Source: Pseudomonas sp. S35
Lineage (GTDB): Bacteria > Pseudomonadota > Gammaproteobacteria > Pseudomonadales > Pseudomonadaceae
Assembly: GCF_009866765.1 (NCBI RefSeq)
Contig: NZ_CP019431.1
Location: 1,426,001 to 1,490,000, forward strand
Length of the DNA stretch: 64,000 nt
Direction: 5' to 3'
The notes below the pieces were generated by a model. That model was not told where the DNA came from, searched no databases, and saw nothing but the letters and a program-made list of their open reading frames with translations. A program made the position numbers and the translations under genes. Positions within the stretch are counted from its first letter, which is position 1. Each line of letters opens with the position of its first letter. This document shows positions 19,973 to 28,178 of the stretch, one piece after another.

Positions 19973-21067
19973 ATGAGCGCCGTGAATCGCGCAGCGGTGG
20001 AAGCCGTTCTTCGCCAGTACACCGATCCCTATTTGAACCAGGACCCGGTCAGTGCCGGCTGTGTACGCGCCATCGAGGTCCAGGGTGATCAGGTGTCGGT
20101 GCAGTTGGAACTGGGTTATGCCGCCGGCCTGTTCAAGAGTGGTTGGGCGCAGATGCTGCAAATGGCCATTGAAGGCCTCGACGGCGTTCGGTCAGCCAAG
20201 GTCGACATCCAGTGCGTGATCGCACCCCATAAGGCTCAGGCGCAGATCCCGGGCCTGGCCAACGTCAAGAACGTGGTGGCCGTGGCATCCGGCAAAGGCG
20301 GCGTGGGCAAATCCACCACTGCCGCCAACCTGGCCCTGGCCCTGGCCCGTGAAGGCGCGCGCGTGGGCATTCTTGATGCCGATATCTATGGCCCTAGCCA
20401 GGGTGTGATGTTCGGCATCGCCGAAGGGACCCGGCCGAAAGTCAAAGACCAGAAGTGGTTCATGCCGATCGAGTCATTGGGCGTGGAAGTCATGTCCATG
20501 GCCTTTCTGACTGATGACAACACGCCGATGGTATGGCGCGGGCCGATGGTGTCCGGCGCCTTGCTGCAATTGGTCACCCAGACCGCTTGGGGCGATCTGG
20601 ATTACCTGGTGATCGACATGCCGCCGGGCACTGGCGACATCCAACTGACCCTGGCGCAGAAAGTCCCGGTGGCGGGTTCGGTGATCGTCACCACTCCCCA
20701 GGACCTGGCCCTGCTCGACGCGAAAAAAGGCGTGGAGATGTTCCGCAAGGTCAATATTCCGGTGCTGGGCGTCGTGGAAAACATGGCCGTGCACATCTGC
20801 TCCAACTGTGGCCACGCCGAGCATCTGTTCGGTGAGGGCGGCGGCGAGAAGTTGGCGACTCAGTACGGCGTAGAATTGTTGGCTTCGCTGCCGCTGTCGA
20901 TGCTGATTCGTGAACAGGCCGACGGCGGCAAGCCCACCGTGGTGGCTGAGCCCGACAGTCAGATCGCGATGATCTATCAGGAACTGGCTCGCCATGTGGG
21001 CGCGCGGATCGTCTTGCAGGAAGCTACAACGCCATCGATGCCGACAATTACCGTCAGCGACGATTGA
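19973..21067 (+). CDS. mrp: Mrp/ApbC iron-sulfur cluster carrier ATPase
   Basis: This 364-residue ParA-like P-loop ATPase delivers [4Fe-4S] clusters to apoproteins. An N-terminal DUF59 domain (residues 1-75) precedes the deviant Walker A GKGGVGKST. The C-terminal C-x2-C motif 'HICSNCGH' binds the bridging cluster between two subunits. The start ATG 19973 follows GGGAG. The metG-mrp pairing is common in proteobacteria. Confidence 0.95.
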   Translation: MSAVNRAAVEAVLRQYTDPYLNQDPVSAGCVRAIEVQGDQVSVQLELGYAAGLFKSGWAQMLQMAIEGLDGVRSAKVDIQCVIAPHKAQAQIPGLANVKNVVAVASGKGGVGKSTTAANLALALAREGARVGILDADIYGPSQGVMFGIAEGTRPKVKDQKWFMPIESLGVEVMSMAFLTDDNTPMVWRGPMVSGALLQLVTQTAWGDLDYLVIDMPPGTGDIQLTLAQKVPVAGSVIVTTPQDLALLDAKKGVEMFRKVNIPVLGVVENMAVHICSNCGHAEHLFGEGGGEKLATQYGVELLASLPLSMLIREQADGGKPTVVAEPDSQIAMIYQELARHVGARIVLQEATTPSMPTITVSDD

Positions 21068-21085
21068 AGTGATTGAAGGTAAGAG

Positions 21086-21110
21086 GCCTCGACTGTGTCG
21101 GGGCTTTTTT
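21086..21110 (+). terminator. Rho-independent terminator after mrp
   Basis: The stem GCCTCGAC/GTCGGGGC has a three-base loop and is followed by T6. Confidence 0.8.
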
Positions 21111-21162
21111 ACGCCTGGCAGGCGGTCAAGAGGCGTGGGTGACCCATTTACGCAATGGCTGG

Positions 21163-21180
21163 TGTAAGCATTGGCTTACT
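21163..21180 (+). promoter_or_regulatory. GacA box (upstream activating site) of rsmZ
   Basis: TGTAAG-N6-CTTACT fits the known Gac upstream element TGTAAG-N6-CTTACA. It sits about 188 bases upstream of the predicted rsmZ start, the usual kind of spacing for these RNAs. Confidence 0.85.
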
Positions 21181-21316
21181 TTTCCGTAAGTGTTTGGGGT
21201 TTTTACCGGCCGTGTACGTCTCGAAATGTTTGGCTGTTTTTCTATCTATTTGAAAAATAACAATTATTTATTTTCTTTTGAAGCGTGAAGCTCGTCGGCG
21301 CTGCGCACGCATCCCG

Positions 21317-21344
21317 TTGAACTTCCCTTGGAACTCTCTAACAT
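21317..21344 (+). promoter_or_regulatory. Sigma-70 promoter of rsmZ
   Basis: A -35 TTGAAC (21317-21322) and a -10 TAACAT (21339-21344) are separated by 16 bases. The -10 ends six bases before the predicted RNA start. Confidence 0.65.
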
Positions 21345-21350
21345 CAGTCC

Positions 21351-21484
21351 TGTGTCCACGGATTGACACAGCCATCACGGAACGATGGTTCAGGGAATAT
21401 CGCAGGATGCGATTCATCAGGATGATGAAAAGGAATACAGGGACTAGGGAAAAAATGTGGGCGGGTCATACCGCCCCTTTTTTT
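21351..21484 (+). ncRNA. rsmZ: RsmZ small regulatory RNA
   Basis: This RNA of about 134 nt sequesters the translational repressors RsmA/RsmE as the output of the GacS/GacA system. The sequence holds eight GGA motifs. At least four are displayed in hairpin loops: GTGTC..GGA..GACAC, CATC-ACGGAAC-GATG, TCGC-AGGAT-GCGA and TTCATC-AGGAT-GATGAA. It ends in a terminator stem GGGCGG/CCGCCC (21459-21476) with a T run. A perfect GacA box upstream and the location beside fdxA (where P. aeruginosa has rsmZ) support the name over rsmX or rsmY. No protein is encoded here despite an open frame. Confidence 0.92.
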
Positions 21485-21518
21485 GCCTGTAGAAAAGTAA
21501 ATGCCTGACCCAGAATGC

Positions 21519-21546
21519 AAAAAAGCCCCTGAAAGGGGCTTTTTTA
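21519..21546 (-). terminator. Terminator after fdxA (bidirectional)
   Basis: The stem AAAGCCCC/GGGGCTTT with loop TGAAA has A and T runs on both sides. Confidence 0.88.
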
Positions 21547-21562
21547 TTGGGCGGCGGCGCGG

Positions 21563-21886
21563 TTAGCGCTCCAGGTCTTTGATTTTGCCTTTGACGCCGT
21601 CCCACTCTTCTGCACCAGGCAGCGACTCTTTCTTCTCAGTGATGTTCGGCCAGATTTCCGCCAGCTCGACGTTCAACTGAATAAATTCCTGCATCTCCGC
21701 CGGGACTTCGTCCTCGGAGAAAATAGCGACGGCCGGGCATTCCGGTTCACACAGGGCGCAGTCAATGCACTCGTCCGGGTGGATCACCAGGAAATTCGGG
21801 CCTTCGTAGAAGCAGTCCACCGGACACACTTCGACGCAGTCGGTGTACTTGCACTTGATGCAGTTGTCGGTAACGACGAAGGTCAT
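21563..21886 (-). CDS. fdxA: Ferredoxin, 7Fe type (3Fe-4S and 4Fe-4S)
   Basis: This 107-residue FdxA-type ferredoxin is a soluble electron carrier. The first cluster region contains C9, C17 and C21 ('[14 protein letters not shown]') and the second is '[12 protein letters not shown]'; the C-terminal 45 residues form the extension typical of Azotobacter-type FdI. It has a strong ribosome-binding site (GAGGAG). Neighbour rsmZ is convergent. Its electron partners are unknown. Confidence 0.95.
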   Translation of the reverse strand: MTFVVTDNCIKCKYTDCVEVCPVDCFYEGPNFLVIHPDECIDCALCEPECPAVAIFSEDEVPAEMQEFIQLNVELAEIWPNITEKKESLPGAEEWDGVKGKIKDLER

Positions 21887-22028
21887 TTCTAATTTTCTCC
21901 TCAGGCGGCGGCAGCGAAACCCTTTACGGCAGGGCTCGCGAGGTTCGGGAGCGATAGTCTGCAGGCCAGGCTAAAAGCCAGCAGCATCCCAAACCGCGCG
22001 AGAGTCTACCAGCTTGCAAGCGTCTGCG

Positions 22029-24620
22029 TTATATCCGAACCTGCAGTGCATATAACATTTCGAGCGCTTTTCGCGGCGTCAAGCCGTCCAGGTCAAGCTT
22101 GGCGAGCTCATCCAGTACTGGGTGCGGCAGGCTTGCGAACATATCGCTCTGGTGCGGCGCGGCGGGTTTGCTGGCGGTCTTGGCAGGGCTGGCGACCACG
22201 GTTTCATGGGGCAGGGCCGTGGTTTCCAAGCGGCTGAGGTGTTCGCGGGCGCGCAGGATCACATCGTTCGGCACACCGGCCAATTGCGCCACAGCCAGGC
22301 CGTAGCTCTGGCTGGCCGGCCCTGGCAGCACATGGTGCAGGAACACGATGCGTTCGTTGTGCTCGGTGGCATTGAGATGCACATTGGCTACCAGCGGCTC
22401 GCTTTCCGGCAGCACGGTCAGCTCGAAGTAGTGAGTGGCAAACAGTGTATAGGCACGCAGATGGGCCAAGCGCTCGGCCGCCGCCCAGGCCAGGGACAGA
22501 CCGTCGAAGGTGCTGGTGCCGCGACCTACCTCGTCCATCAGCACCAGGCTGCGCTCGGTGGCGTTGTGCAGGATGTTGGCGGTTTCGCTCATTTCCACCA
22601 TAAAGGTAGAACGGCCACCGGCGAGGTCATCGCTGGAGCCGATCCGGGTAAAGATGCGGTCGACCAGTGAGAGCTCGCAACTGGCTGCTGGCACGAAGCT
22701 GCCGATATGCGCCAGCAGCACGATCAGTGCGGTTTGGCGCATGTAGGTGGATTTACCGCCCATGTTCGGACCGGTAATCACCAGCATGCGGGTGTCGTCG
22801 TCCAGCGACAGGTCGTTGGCGACGAACGGTGTGGTCAGCACCTGCTCAACGACCGGGTGACGCCCCTGCACAATGCGCATGCACGGCTCGCTGACAAAGC
22901 GTGGGCAGTTCAGGTCAAGGTTCAGCGCGCGTTCGGCGAGGTTGCTCAGCACGTCCAGTTCAGACAGGGCGGCAGCGGTGTCTTGCAGCGGCGCCAATTG
23001 GCCGATCAAGTCTTCCAGCAGCGCCTCGTAGAGCATTTTTTCCCGCGCCAGGGCACGGCTCTTGGCCGACAGCGCCTTGTCTTCGAATTCTTTGAGCTCC
23101 GGCGTGATAAAGCGTTCGGCGCCTTTGAGGGTCTGGCGACGCTGATAATCAATCGGCGCCTGCTCGGCCTGCTTGCTGGGCAACTCAATAAAGTAGCCGT
23201 GCACGCGGTTGTAACCGACCTTCAGGTTGGCCAGGCCGGTGCGGGCTTTTTCCCTGGCCTCCAGGTCGATCAGGAACTGCCCGGCGTTTTCACTCAAGGC
23301 TTGCAGTTCATCCAGCTCATTGTCGTAGCCGGTCTTCAGCACGCCGCCGTCGCGGATGATCGCCGGGGGGTTATCGATGATGGCTTTTGCCAGCAGTGCT
23401 GCCAGTTCCGGGTAGGTGCTGGTGGTTACGGCCAACTGTTGCAAGTGCGGCGCATCCAGTTCGGTCATTGCCGCCTGCAGTTGCGGCAGTGCACCGAGTG
23501 CATCGCGCAGGCGCGCCAAGTCACGGGGGCGAGCGTTACGCAGGCCGATACGCGCCAGGATGCGCTCGATATCGCCGATTTCCTTCAGCTGTGGTTGCAG
23601 CTTTTCAAAGCGATAGCTGTCCAGCAGGCAGGTAATAGAAGACTGGCGTGCCTGCAGCACGCTCAAATCCCGCAGCGGCCGGTTCAGCCAGCGGGTCAGC
23701 AAGCGGCTGCCCATAGCGGTCTGGCAACGGTCGACCACAGATTGCAGGGTGTTGTCGCGTCCGCCCGCGAGGTTGGTGTCCAGCTCTAGGTTGCGACGGC
23801 TGGCACCATCGAGCACCACGGTATCGTCCAAGCGCTCATGGCGCAGGCTGCGCAGGTGCGGCAGGGCGGTGCGCTGAGTTTCCTTGGCGTAGCTGAGCAG
23901 GCAACCGGCGGCGCCGATGGCCAGGGTCAGGGTTTCGCAACCAAAGCCCTTAAGGTCTTGCACGGAAAATTGCTGGCACAGGCTTTTCAGCGCCGAGTCA
24001 CGCTCGAAATCCCACGGCGCGCGACGCTTGGTTCCGCGGCGCTTTTCTGCCGGCAGGTCCTTGGGCCAGTCATCCGGGATCATCAACTCCACCGGATTGA
24101 TGCGCTCCAGCTCCGCCAGCAGGTTCTCCCAGCCCTTGATTTCCAGCACCGTGAAGTTGCCGCTGGTGATATCCAGCACGGCCAGGCCGAACAGACGCTC
24201 ATCGCCCAGCACAGCGGCGATCAGGTTATCGCGGCGCTCATCCAGCAACGCCTCATCACTGACCGTCCCCGGCGTAATAATGCGCACCACCTGGCGTTCA
24301 ACCGGCCCCTTGCTGGTGGCCGGGTCGCCGATCTGCTCGCAGATCACAACCGACTCGCCCAGCTTCACCAGCTTGACCAGGTAGCCTTCCAGGGAGTGGT
24401 AAGGAATCCCACACATCGGAATCGCTTGTCCGGCCGACTGCCCGCGCGCCGTCAGGGTGATGTCCAGCAGTTTGGCGGCCTTCTTTGCATCTTCGTAGAA
24501 GATCTCGTAGAAGTCGCCCATGCGATAGAACATCAACTGATCAGGATGCTGGTTTTTCAGGCGCCAATATTGCTGCATCATCGGCGTGTGGGAGGACAGA
24601 TCGGAAGTGTTTTTACTCAT
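22029..24620 (-). CDS. mutS: DNA mismatch repair protein MutS
   Basis: This 863-residue mismatch recognition ATPase has the N-terminal mismatch-wedging F-x-E in '[12 protein letters not shown]', the connector and clamp regions, Walker A 'GPNMGGKST' and Walker B '[12 protein letters not shown]', plus a C-terminal tetramerisation region. ATG 24620 ([13 protein letters not shown]) matches the family N-terminus; an open extension to 24764 would run into the prtR operators. No strong ribosome-binding site is visible at either place. mutS is divergent from prtR. Confidence 0.96.
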   Translation of the reverse strand: MSKNTSDLSSHTPMMQQYWRLKNQHPDQLMFYRMGDFYEIFYEDAKKAAKLLDITLTARGQSAGQAIPMCGIPYHSLEGYLVKLVKLGESVVICEQIGDPATSKGPVERQVVRIITPGTVSDEALLDERRDNLIAAVLGDERLFGLAVLDITSGNFTVLEIKGWENLLAELERINPVELMIPDDWPKDLPAEKRRGTKRRAPWDFERDSALKSLCQQFSVQDLKGFGCETLTLAIGAAGCLLSYAKETQRTALPHLRSLRHERLDDTVVLDGASRRNLELDTNLAGGRDNTLQSVVDRCQTAMGSRLLTRWLNRPLRDLSVLQARQSSITCLLDSYRFEKLQPQLKEIGDIERILARIGLRNARPRDLARLRDALGALPQLQAAMTELDAPHLQQLAVTTSTYPELAALLAKAIIDNPPAIIRDGGVLKTGYDNELDELQALSENAGQFLIDLEAREKARTGLANLKVGYNRVHGYFIELPSKQAEQAPIDYQRRQTLKGAERFITPELKEFEDKALSAKSRALAREKMLYEALLEDLIGQLAPLQDTAAALSELDVLSNLAERALNLDLNCPRFVSEPCMRIVQGRHPVVEQVLTTPFVANDLSLDDDTRMLVITGPNMGGKSTYMRQTALIVLLAHIGSFVPAASCELSLVDRIFTRIGSSDDLAGGRSTFMVEMSETANILHNATERSLVLMDEVGRGTSTFDGLSLAWAAAERLAHLRAYTLFATHYFELTVLPESEPLVANVHLNATEHNERIVFLHHVLPGPASQSYGLAVAQLAGVPNDVILRAREHLSRLETTALPHETVVASPAKTASKPAAPHQSDMFASLPHPVLDELAKLDLDGLTPRKALEMLYALQVRI

Positions 24621-24749
24621 CAGATAGTTAGCAAATTCGTTAAAAGGAGTGGGGCAAAGATGGGGCACTTGGTCCTGCTGATTTTGCGATGGCGGCAAGG
24701 TTAACACGCGAACTCTACCCTTCGCAGGTCTGCTAAAGGGCATGGCAAG

Positions 24750-24787
24750 TGCATAAAAATGCATGGTTGATGCAAATCAGCATTTGC
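24750..24787. promoter_or_regulatory. Operator-like dyads upstream of prtR
   Basis: A site ATGC-N6-GCAT lies at 24770-24783, inside a longer dyad GCAAAT-N4-ATTTGC (24772-24787). A related dyad TGCAT-N4-ATGCA lies at 24750-24763. The ATGC-N6-GCAT form recurs three times after prtR, so it is probably the repressor's binding site and implies autoregulation. Confidence 0.6.
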
Positions 24788-24819
24788 CAACCCTAAAAAC
24801 TCTCGTCACTATCCGCGTT

Positions 24820-25554
24820 ATGCAAAAACGCAACGTTTCTATCGTCTTAAGAGAACTGCTGGATCGCGACCGGATCTCCCCCACGGAGCTTTACCGGCGC
24901 ACCGGCGTGCCTCAATCCACGCTCTCGCGGATCCTCAGCGGCAAGATCGTTGATCCGTCGGACAAGCACATCTCCCGCATCGCGCAATACTTCTGCATCA
25001 GCACCGACCAGCTACGCGGGCGCATGGCGCTGGGCAATTCGCGTGAAGAGGGGCGTGACCCGATGCATTCGGAACTCAAGGATATAAGCCTGTGGGATGA
25101 CGACACGCCCGTTAATGATGACGAGGTGTCGATCCCCTTTCTGCGTGAGGTTGAATTGGCTGCTGGATCAGGAAGATTCGTCATCGAGGAAAGCGAGAAG
25201 GCCAGCCTGCGTTTTGGAAAGCGCAGCCTGCGGCACAACGGTGTGCAGTTCGACCAGGCAAAGTGCGTGACGGTACGTGGTAACAGTATGTTGCCGGTAT
25301 TGCGCGACGGCGCGACGGTTGGGGTCAACGCGGGCAAGAGTGGGATTGGCGATATCGTTGATGGCGACCTGTATGCCATCAATCACAATGGTCAACTGCG
25401 GGTCAAACAGCTCTACCGTCTGCCTTCCGGGATTCGCCTGCGCAGTTTCAACCGTGATGAGCACCCGGATGAAGATTACAGCTTCCAGGATATCCAGGAT
25501 GAGCAGATCAGCATCCTCGGCCATGTGTTCTGGTGGGGTATGTACGCCCGTTAA
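24820..25554 (+). CDS. prtR: PrtR/LexA-like SOS-cleavable repressor of tailocin type
   Basis: This 244-residue repressor has an N-terminal helix-turn-helix (about residues 18-45, 'TGVPQSTLSRILSGK') and a C-terminal S24 peptidase domain. The self-cleavage site Ala115-Gly116, catalytic Ser156 ('RGNSMLPVL') and Lys196 are all in place, so RecA should trigger its autocleavage. ATG 24820 is used since it yields the usual N-terminus MQKRNVSIVL; an open frame extends to 24763. It sits between mutS and cinA, the known site of R-type tailocin clusters in the P. fluorescens group, but no tail genes follow. A terminator follows the gene. Confidence 0.9.
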   Translation: MQKRNVSIVLRELLDRDRISPTELYRRTGVPQSTLSRILSGKIVDPSDKHISRIAQYFCISTDQLRGRMALGNSREEGRDPMHSELKDISLWDDDTPVNDDEVSIPFLREVELAAGSGRFVIEESEKASLRFGKRSLRHNGVQFDQAKCVTVRGNSMLPVLRDGATVGVNAGKSGIGDIVDGDLYAINHNGQLRVKQLYRLPSGIRLRSFNRDEHPDEDYSFQDIQDEQISILGHVFWWGMYAR

Positions 25555-25570
25555 CCAACTCTCGTAAGAA

Positions 25571-25597
25571 AAAGCCCGCCCACGAGCGGGTTTTTTT
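25571..25597 (+). terminator. Terminator after prtR
   Basis: The stem CCCGC/GCGGG with a short loop is followed by T7. Confidence 0.8.
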
Positions 25598-25640
25598 GGC
25601 CTGTTGAAAATCGCCAAGCCCTTTGCCCATCAGGCTCTAA

Positions 25641-25713
25641 ATGCATTTGCGCATATCATTTTGTAAAATAAATGCATTTACGCATTGACTGTATATGCAT
25701 ACATGCATATTCT
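25641..25713 (+). promoter_or_regulatory. Repressor-controlled promoter with three ATGC-N6-GCAT operators
   Basis: Operators lie at 25641-25654, 25672-25685 and 25695-25708 (centres 31 and 23 bases apart). A sigma-70 promoter TTGACT (25685-25690), 17-base spacer, TATTCT (25708-25713) overlaps the second and third operators, so bound repressor would occlude it. The first two sites are embedded in near-identical TAAATGCATTT-x-CGCAT direct repeats. Confidence 0.7.
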
Positions 25714-25748
25714 TCGTCTCAAGCCAGCCAATAAGGTCTGGTGGAGGC

Positions 25749-25848
25749 GGCAAGGATGCTGCCAAGGAAGACAAGGACGGCACGCAATATCGGCAAGGAC
25801 GCCATCGAAGCGATGGCAAGGATGCCAGGCAACACCGGCAAGGACGCC
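25749..25848 (+). repeat. Four copies of GGCAAGGAYGC
   Basis: The 11-12 base unit occurs at 25749, 25792, 25815 and 25837. Two copies are read as the residues GKDA in the 34-codon frame. Confidence 0.6.
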
Positions 25849-25860
25849 GACGCTCTTTAG
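25756..25860 (+). CDS. Small ORF, 34 residues, under the repressor-controlled promoter
   Basis: ATG 25756 is preceded by GGAGG with an eight-base spacing, and the frame ends at TAG 25858-25860. The peptide starts MLPRKTRTARNIGKDA, continues with IEAMARMPGNT and ends GKDADAL: basic at the front, acidic at the end, with GKDA twice. It is the only well-initiated frame between the promoter at 25685-25713 and the terminator at 25967-25991. I do not recognise it. It may be a real small protein of the tailocin locus, a leader peptide for an attenuator, or chance. The good ribosome-binding site and placement favour translation. Confidence 0.45.
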   Translation: MLPRKTRTARNIGKDAIEAMARMPGNTGKDADAL

Positions 25861-25914
25861 TTTCAAGGGCTTACCCAGACAGGCAGGAAGACTGTTCGCA
25901 ACCACACTGAGAAA

Positions 25915-25948
25915 CGATCCGTACCGCGCCAGTAGCGCCGAAGGATCG
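25915..25948 (+). other. RNA hairpin in the leader after the small ORF
   Basis: Arms CGATCC (25915-25920) and GGATCG (25943-25948) enclose a second GCGC/GCGC pairing. It would be a stable structure in the short transcript ahead of its terminator. Confidence 0.45.
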
Positions 25949-25966
25949 CGCTGGACCGCATTACTG

Positions 25967-25991
25967 AAAAGCCTGTGCAACCGGGCTTTTT
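25967..25991 (+). terminator. Terminator between the small ORF and the holin gene
   Basis: The stem AAAAGCC/GGCTTTT has a ten-base loop and ends in T5. It would end the repressor-controlled transcript after about 270 nt, or act as an attenuator for the holin gene. Confidence 0.6.
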
Positions 25992-26061
25992 GGAATGCCT
26001 ACCTACAAACCGAATCCAAACACCGGCAGTTTGCTGGTATCGCTCAGCCAGGAGGTGTTAC

Positions 26062-26406
26062 ATGACAATCGAGCAGCAAGCGTTGGCGGAAATGCCTGTC
26101 TGGCTGGTGATTGTATTGGCATTGATCGGAGGTGTAGCCGGCGAAATGTGGCGGGCCGACAAAGAGGGCGCGCGGGGCTGGTCACTGATGCGGCGCCTCG
26201 CACTGCGGTCGGGGGCATGCATGGTCTGCGGGGTCTCGGCATTGATGTTGTGCTACGCCGCGGGCATGTCGATCTGGACCGCGGGTGCCATTGGTTGCCT
26301 TACTGCCATGGCTGGGGCTGACGTCGCGATCGGCCTTTATGAGCGTTGGGCGGCCAAGCGTATCGGCGTCAAGGAGGCCCCGCCTTCTCGGCCGGACCAG
26401 CAGTAG
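26062..26406 (+). CDS. Phage/tailocin holin-like protein
   Basis: This 114-residue protein has an acidic start (MTIEQQALAEMPVW), three hydrophobic segments (about 12-30, 48-68 and 72-88) and a charged tail. That is the layout of a class I-type phage holin, which would form membrane holes for lysis and tailocin release. The ribosome-binding site AGGAGGTG is excellent. In relatives such a gene begins the tailocin cluster downstream of prtR. Here the next gene is cinA, so the rest of the cluster (baseplate, sheath, tail fibre, endolysin) is absent. Holin assignment is from layout and context. Confidence 0.7.
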   Translation: MTIEQQALAEMPVWLVIVLALIGGVAGEMWRADKEGARGWSLMRRLALRSGACMVCGVSALMLCYAAGMSIWTAGAIGCLTAMAGADVAIGLYERWAAKRIGVKEAPPSRPDQQ

Positions 26407-26526
26407 CCGGTGTAATGATTGCAACCACACCATCAATGTCATCGTGGAGCGCAGGCAGACTGTCGCTTGCGCGTGCCATCGGGTCCTGTAGGGTAAGCGA
26501 ATCCCCACCCACTTCCGGAGACGACC

Positions 26527-27027
26527 GTGAAGGAAATCACTCAACTGGCTGCTGAATTGGGTCGCCGTTTACAAGTGCTCAATGCCCACGTTACCACCGC
26601 CGAATCCTGCACCGGCGGTGGAATTGCCGAGGCCATCACGCGGATTCCGGGAAGTTCGGCCTGGTTCGAGGCTGGGTATGTCACCTATTCCAACCGGCAG
26701 AAGACCCGGCAATTGAATGTGCCGCAAGCATTGTTCCTCAAAGTGGGTGCAGTCAGCGAACAAGTGGTGTTGGCGATGGCCAGGGGTGCGCAGGAACAAA
26801 GCCTGGCGCGATTTTCAGTTGCAGTGAGCGGCGTGGCGGGGCCGGATGGCGGTTCGCCAGACAAGCCGGTGGGTACTGTTTGGCTCGCGTTCGGTGTTGG
26901 CGAGGAACTGACGGCCGAGCTTCAGCACTTCACCGGCAACCGTGATGAGGTCCGCCGACAAACGGTAAAGGCCGCGTTAGAGGGCTTGTTGCGACGAGCT
27001 GCAGCAGAAATAGAAAATCAGGGGTAG
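26527..27027 (+). CDS. pncC: CinA C-terminal domain protein, nicotinamide-nucleotide amidohydrolase
   Basis: This 166-residue stand-alone CinA C-domain converts nicotinamide mononucleotide to nicotinate mononucleotide for NAD recycling. 'TTAESCTGGGIAEAIT' near the N-terminus and 'VSGVAGPDGGSPDKPVGTVW' are the active-site segments. The start is GTG 26527 with a GGAG six bases upstream. It precedes recA as in other pseudomonads. Confidence 0.92.
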   Translation: MKEITQLAAELGRRLQVLNAHVTTAESCTGGGIAEAITRIPGSSAWFEAGYVTYSNRQKTRQLNVPQALFLKVGAVSEQVVLAMARGAQEQSLARFSVAVSGVAGPDGGSPDKPVGTVWLAFGVGEELTAELQHFTGNRDEVRRQTVKAALEGLLRRAAAEIENQG

Positions 27028-27054
27028 GCGATCTCCGATCTTTGTGGAACAATA

Positions 27055-27070
27055 CTGTCTACTTATACAG
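27055..27070 (+). promoter_or_regulatory. LexA (SOS) box upstream of recA
   Basis: CTG-N10-CAG, reading CTGTCTACTTATACAG, lies 42 bases before the recA start and agrees with the SOS consensus. Confidence 0.88.
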
Positions 27071-27111
27071 GTGTTGGCCGCCCCGGCCTTATTGATTACG
27101 TGAGGACTTTA

Positions 27112-28170
27112 ATGGACGACAACAAGAAGAAAGCCTTGGCTGCGGCCCTGGGTCAGATCGAGCGTCAATTCGGCAAGGGTGCCGTAATGCGTATGGGCGA
27201 TCACGACCGTCAGGCGATCCCGGCTATCTCCACTGGCTCTCTGGGTCTGGACATCGCACTCGGCATTGGCGGCCTGCCAAAAGGCCGTATCGTTGAAATC
27301 TACGGTCCTGAGTCTTCCGGTAAAACCACCCTGACGCTGTCGGTGATTGCCCAGGCGCAAAAAATGGGCGCCACCTGCGCGTTCGTCGACGCCGAGCACG
27401 CCCTGGACCCTGAATACGCCGGTAAACTGGGTGTCAACGTTGATGACCTGCTGGTTTCCCAGCCGGACACCGGTGAGCAAGCCCTGGAAATCACCGACAT
27501 GCTGGTGCGCTCCAACGCCATCGACGTGATCGTGGTCGACTCCGTGGCCGCTCTGGTGCCGAAGGCTGAAATCGAAGGCGAAATGGGTGACATGCACGTG
27601 GGCCTGCAAGCCCGTCTGATGTCCCAGGCGCTGCGTAAAATCACCGGTAACATCAAGAACGCCAACTGCTTGGTTATCTTCATCAACCAGATCCGTATGA
27701 AAATTGGCGTGATGTTCGGCAGCCCGGAAACCACCACCGGTGGTAACGCACTGAAGTTCTACGCGTCGGTCCGTCTGGACATCCGCCGTACTGGCGCGGT
27801 GAAGGAGGGTGACGAGGTTGTCGGCAGTGAAACCCGCGTTAAAGTCGTGAAGAACAAAGTGGCTCCGCCATTCCGTCAGGCAGAATTCCAGATCCTGTAC
27901 GGCAAGGGTATCTACCTGAACGGCGAGATGATCGACTTGGGCGTGCTGCACGGTTTCGTCGAGAAGTCAGGTGCCTGGTATGCCTACAACGGCAGCAAGA
28001 TCGGTCAGGGCAAGGCCAACTCGGCCAAGTTCCTCGCAGACAACCCAGATATCGCTGCCACGCTTGAGAAGCAGATTCGCGACAAGCTGCTGACTGCTGC
28101 ACCTGACGTGAAAGCTGCCGCCAACCGCGAACCGGTTGCAGAAGTGGAAGAAGCTGACACTGACGTCTGA
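27112..28170 (+). CDS. recA: Recombinase RecA
   Basis: This 352-residue recombinase forms filaments on single-stranded DNA, drives strand exchange and activates self-cleavage of LexA-type repressors such as PrtR nearby. Walker A is 'GPESSGKTT', followed by '[11 protein letters not shown]' and the L1/L2 DNA-binding loops ('EIEGEMGD', '[12 protein letters not shown]'). ATG 27112 starts the usual MDDNKKKAL. recX follows eight bases later. Confidence 0.98.
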   Translation: MDDNKKKALAAALGQIERQFGKGAVMRMGDHDRQAIPAISTGSLGLDIALGIGGLPKGRIVEIYGPESSGKTTLTLSVIAQAQKMGATCAFVDAEHALDPEYAGKLGVNVDDLLVSQPDTGEQALEITDMLVRSNAIDVIVVDSVAALVPKAEIEGEMGDMHVGLQARLMSQALRKITGNIKNANCLVIFINQIRMKIGVMFGSPETTTGGNALKFYASVRLDIRRTGAVKEGDEVVGSETRVKVVKNKVAPPFRQAEFQILYGKGIYLNGEMIDLGVLHGFVEKSGAWYAYNGSKIGQGKANSAKFLADNPDIAATLEKQIRDKLLTAAPDVKAAANREPVAEVEEADTDV

Positions 28171-28178
28171 AGCAAACG

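Noticed and set aside
21278..21508. 76-codon frame in the mrp-fdxA gap
   Set aside because: It covers the rsmZ RNA, whose hairpins, GacA box and terminator explain the sequence better; the frame runs past the terminator and has no ribosome-binding site.
25749..25848. CRISPR-like array
   Set aside because: The units are only 11-12 bases with unequal spacing and no palindrome, and no cas genes are present.
25685..26065. 126-codon frame between prtR and the holin gene
   Set aside because: Its start lies upstream of the predicted transcription start, it reads through a terminator hairpin, and it has no ribosome-binding site; the 34-codon frame is better supported.
26527..27027. Truncated CinA
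   Set aside because: Although shorter than full CinA, stand-alone C-terminal CinA proteins of this length are normal in pseudomonads; the gene has its own start signal.
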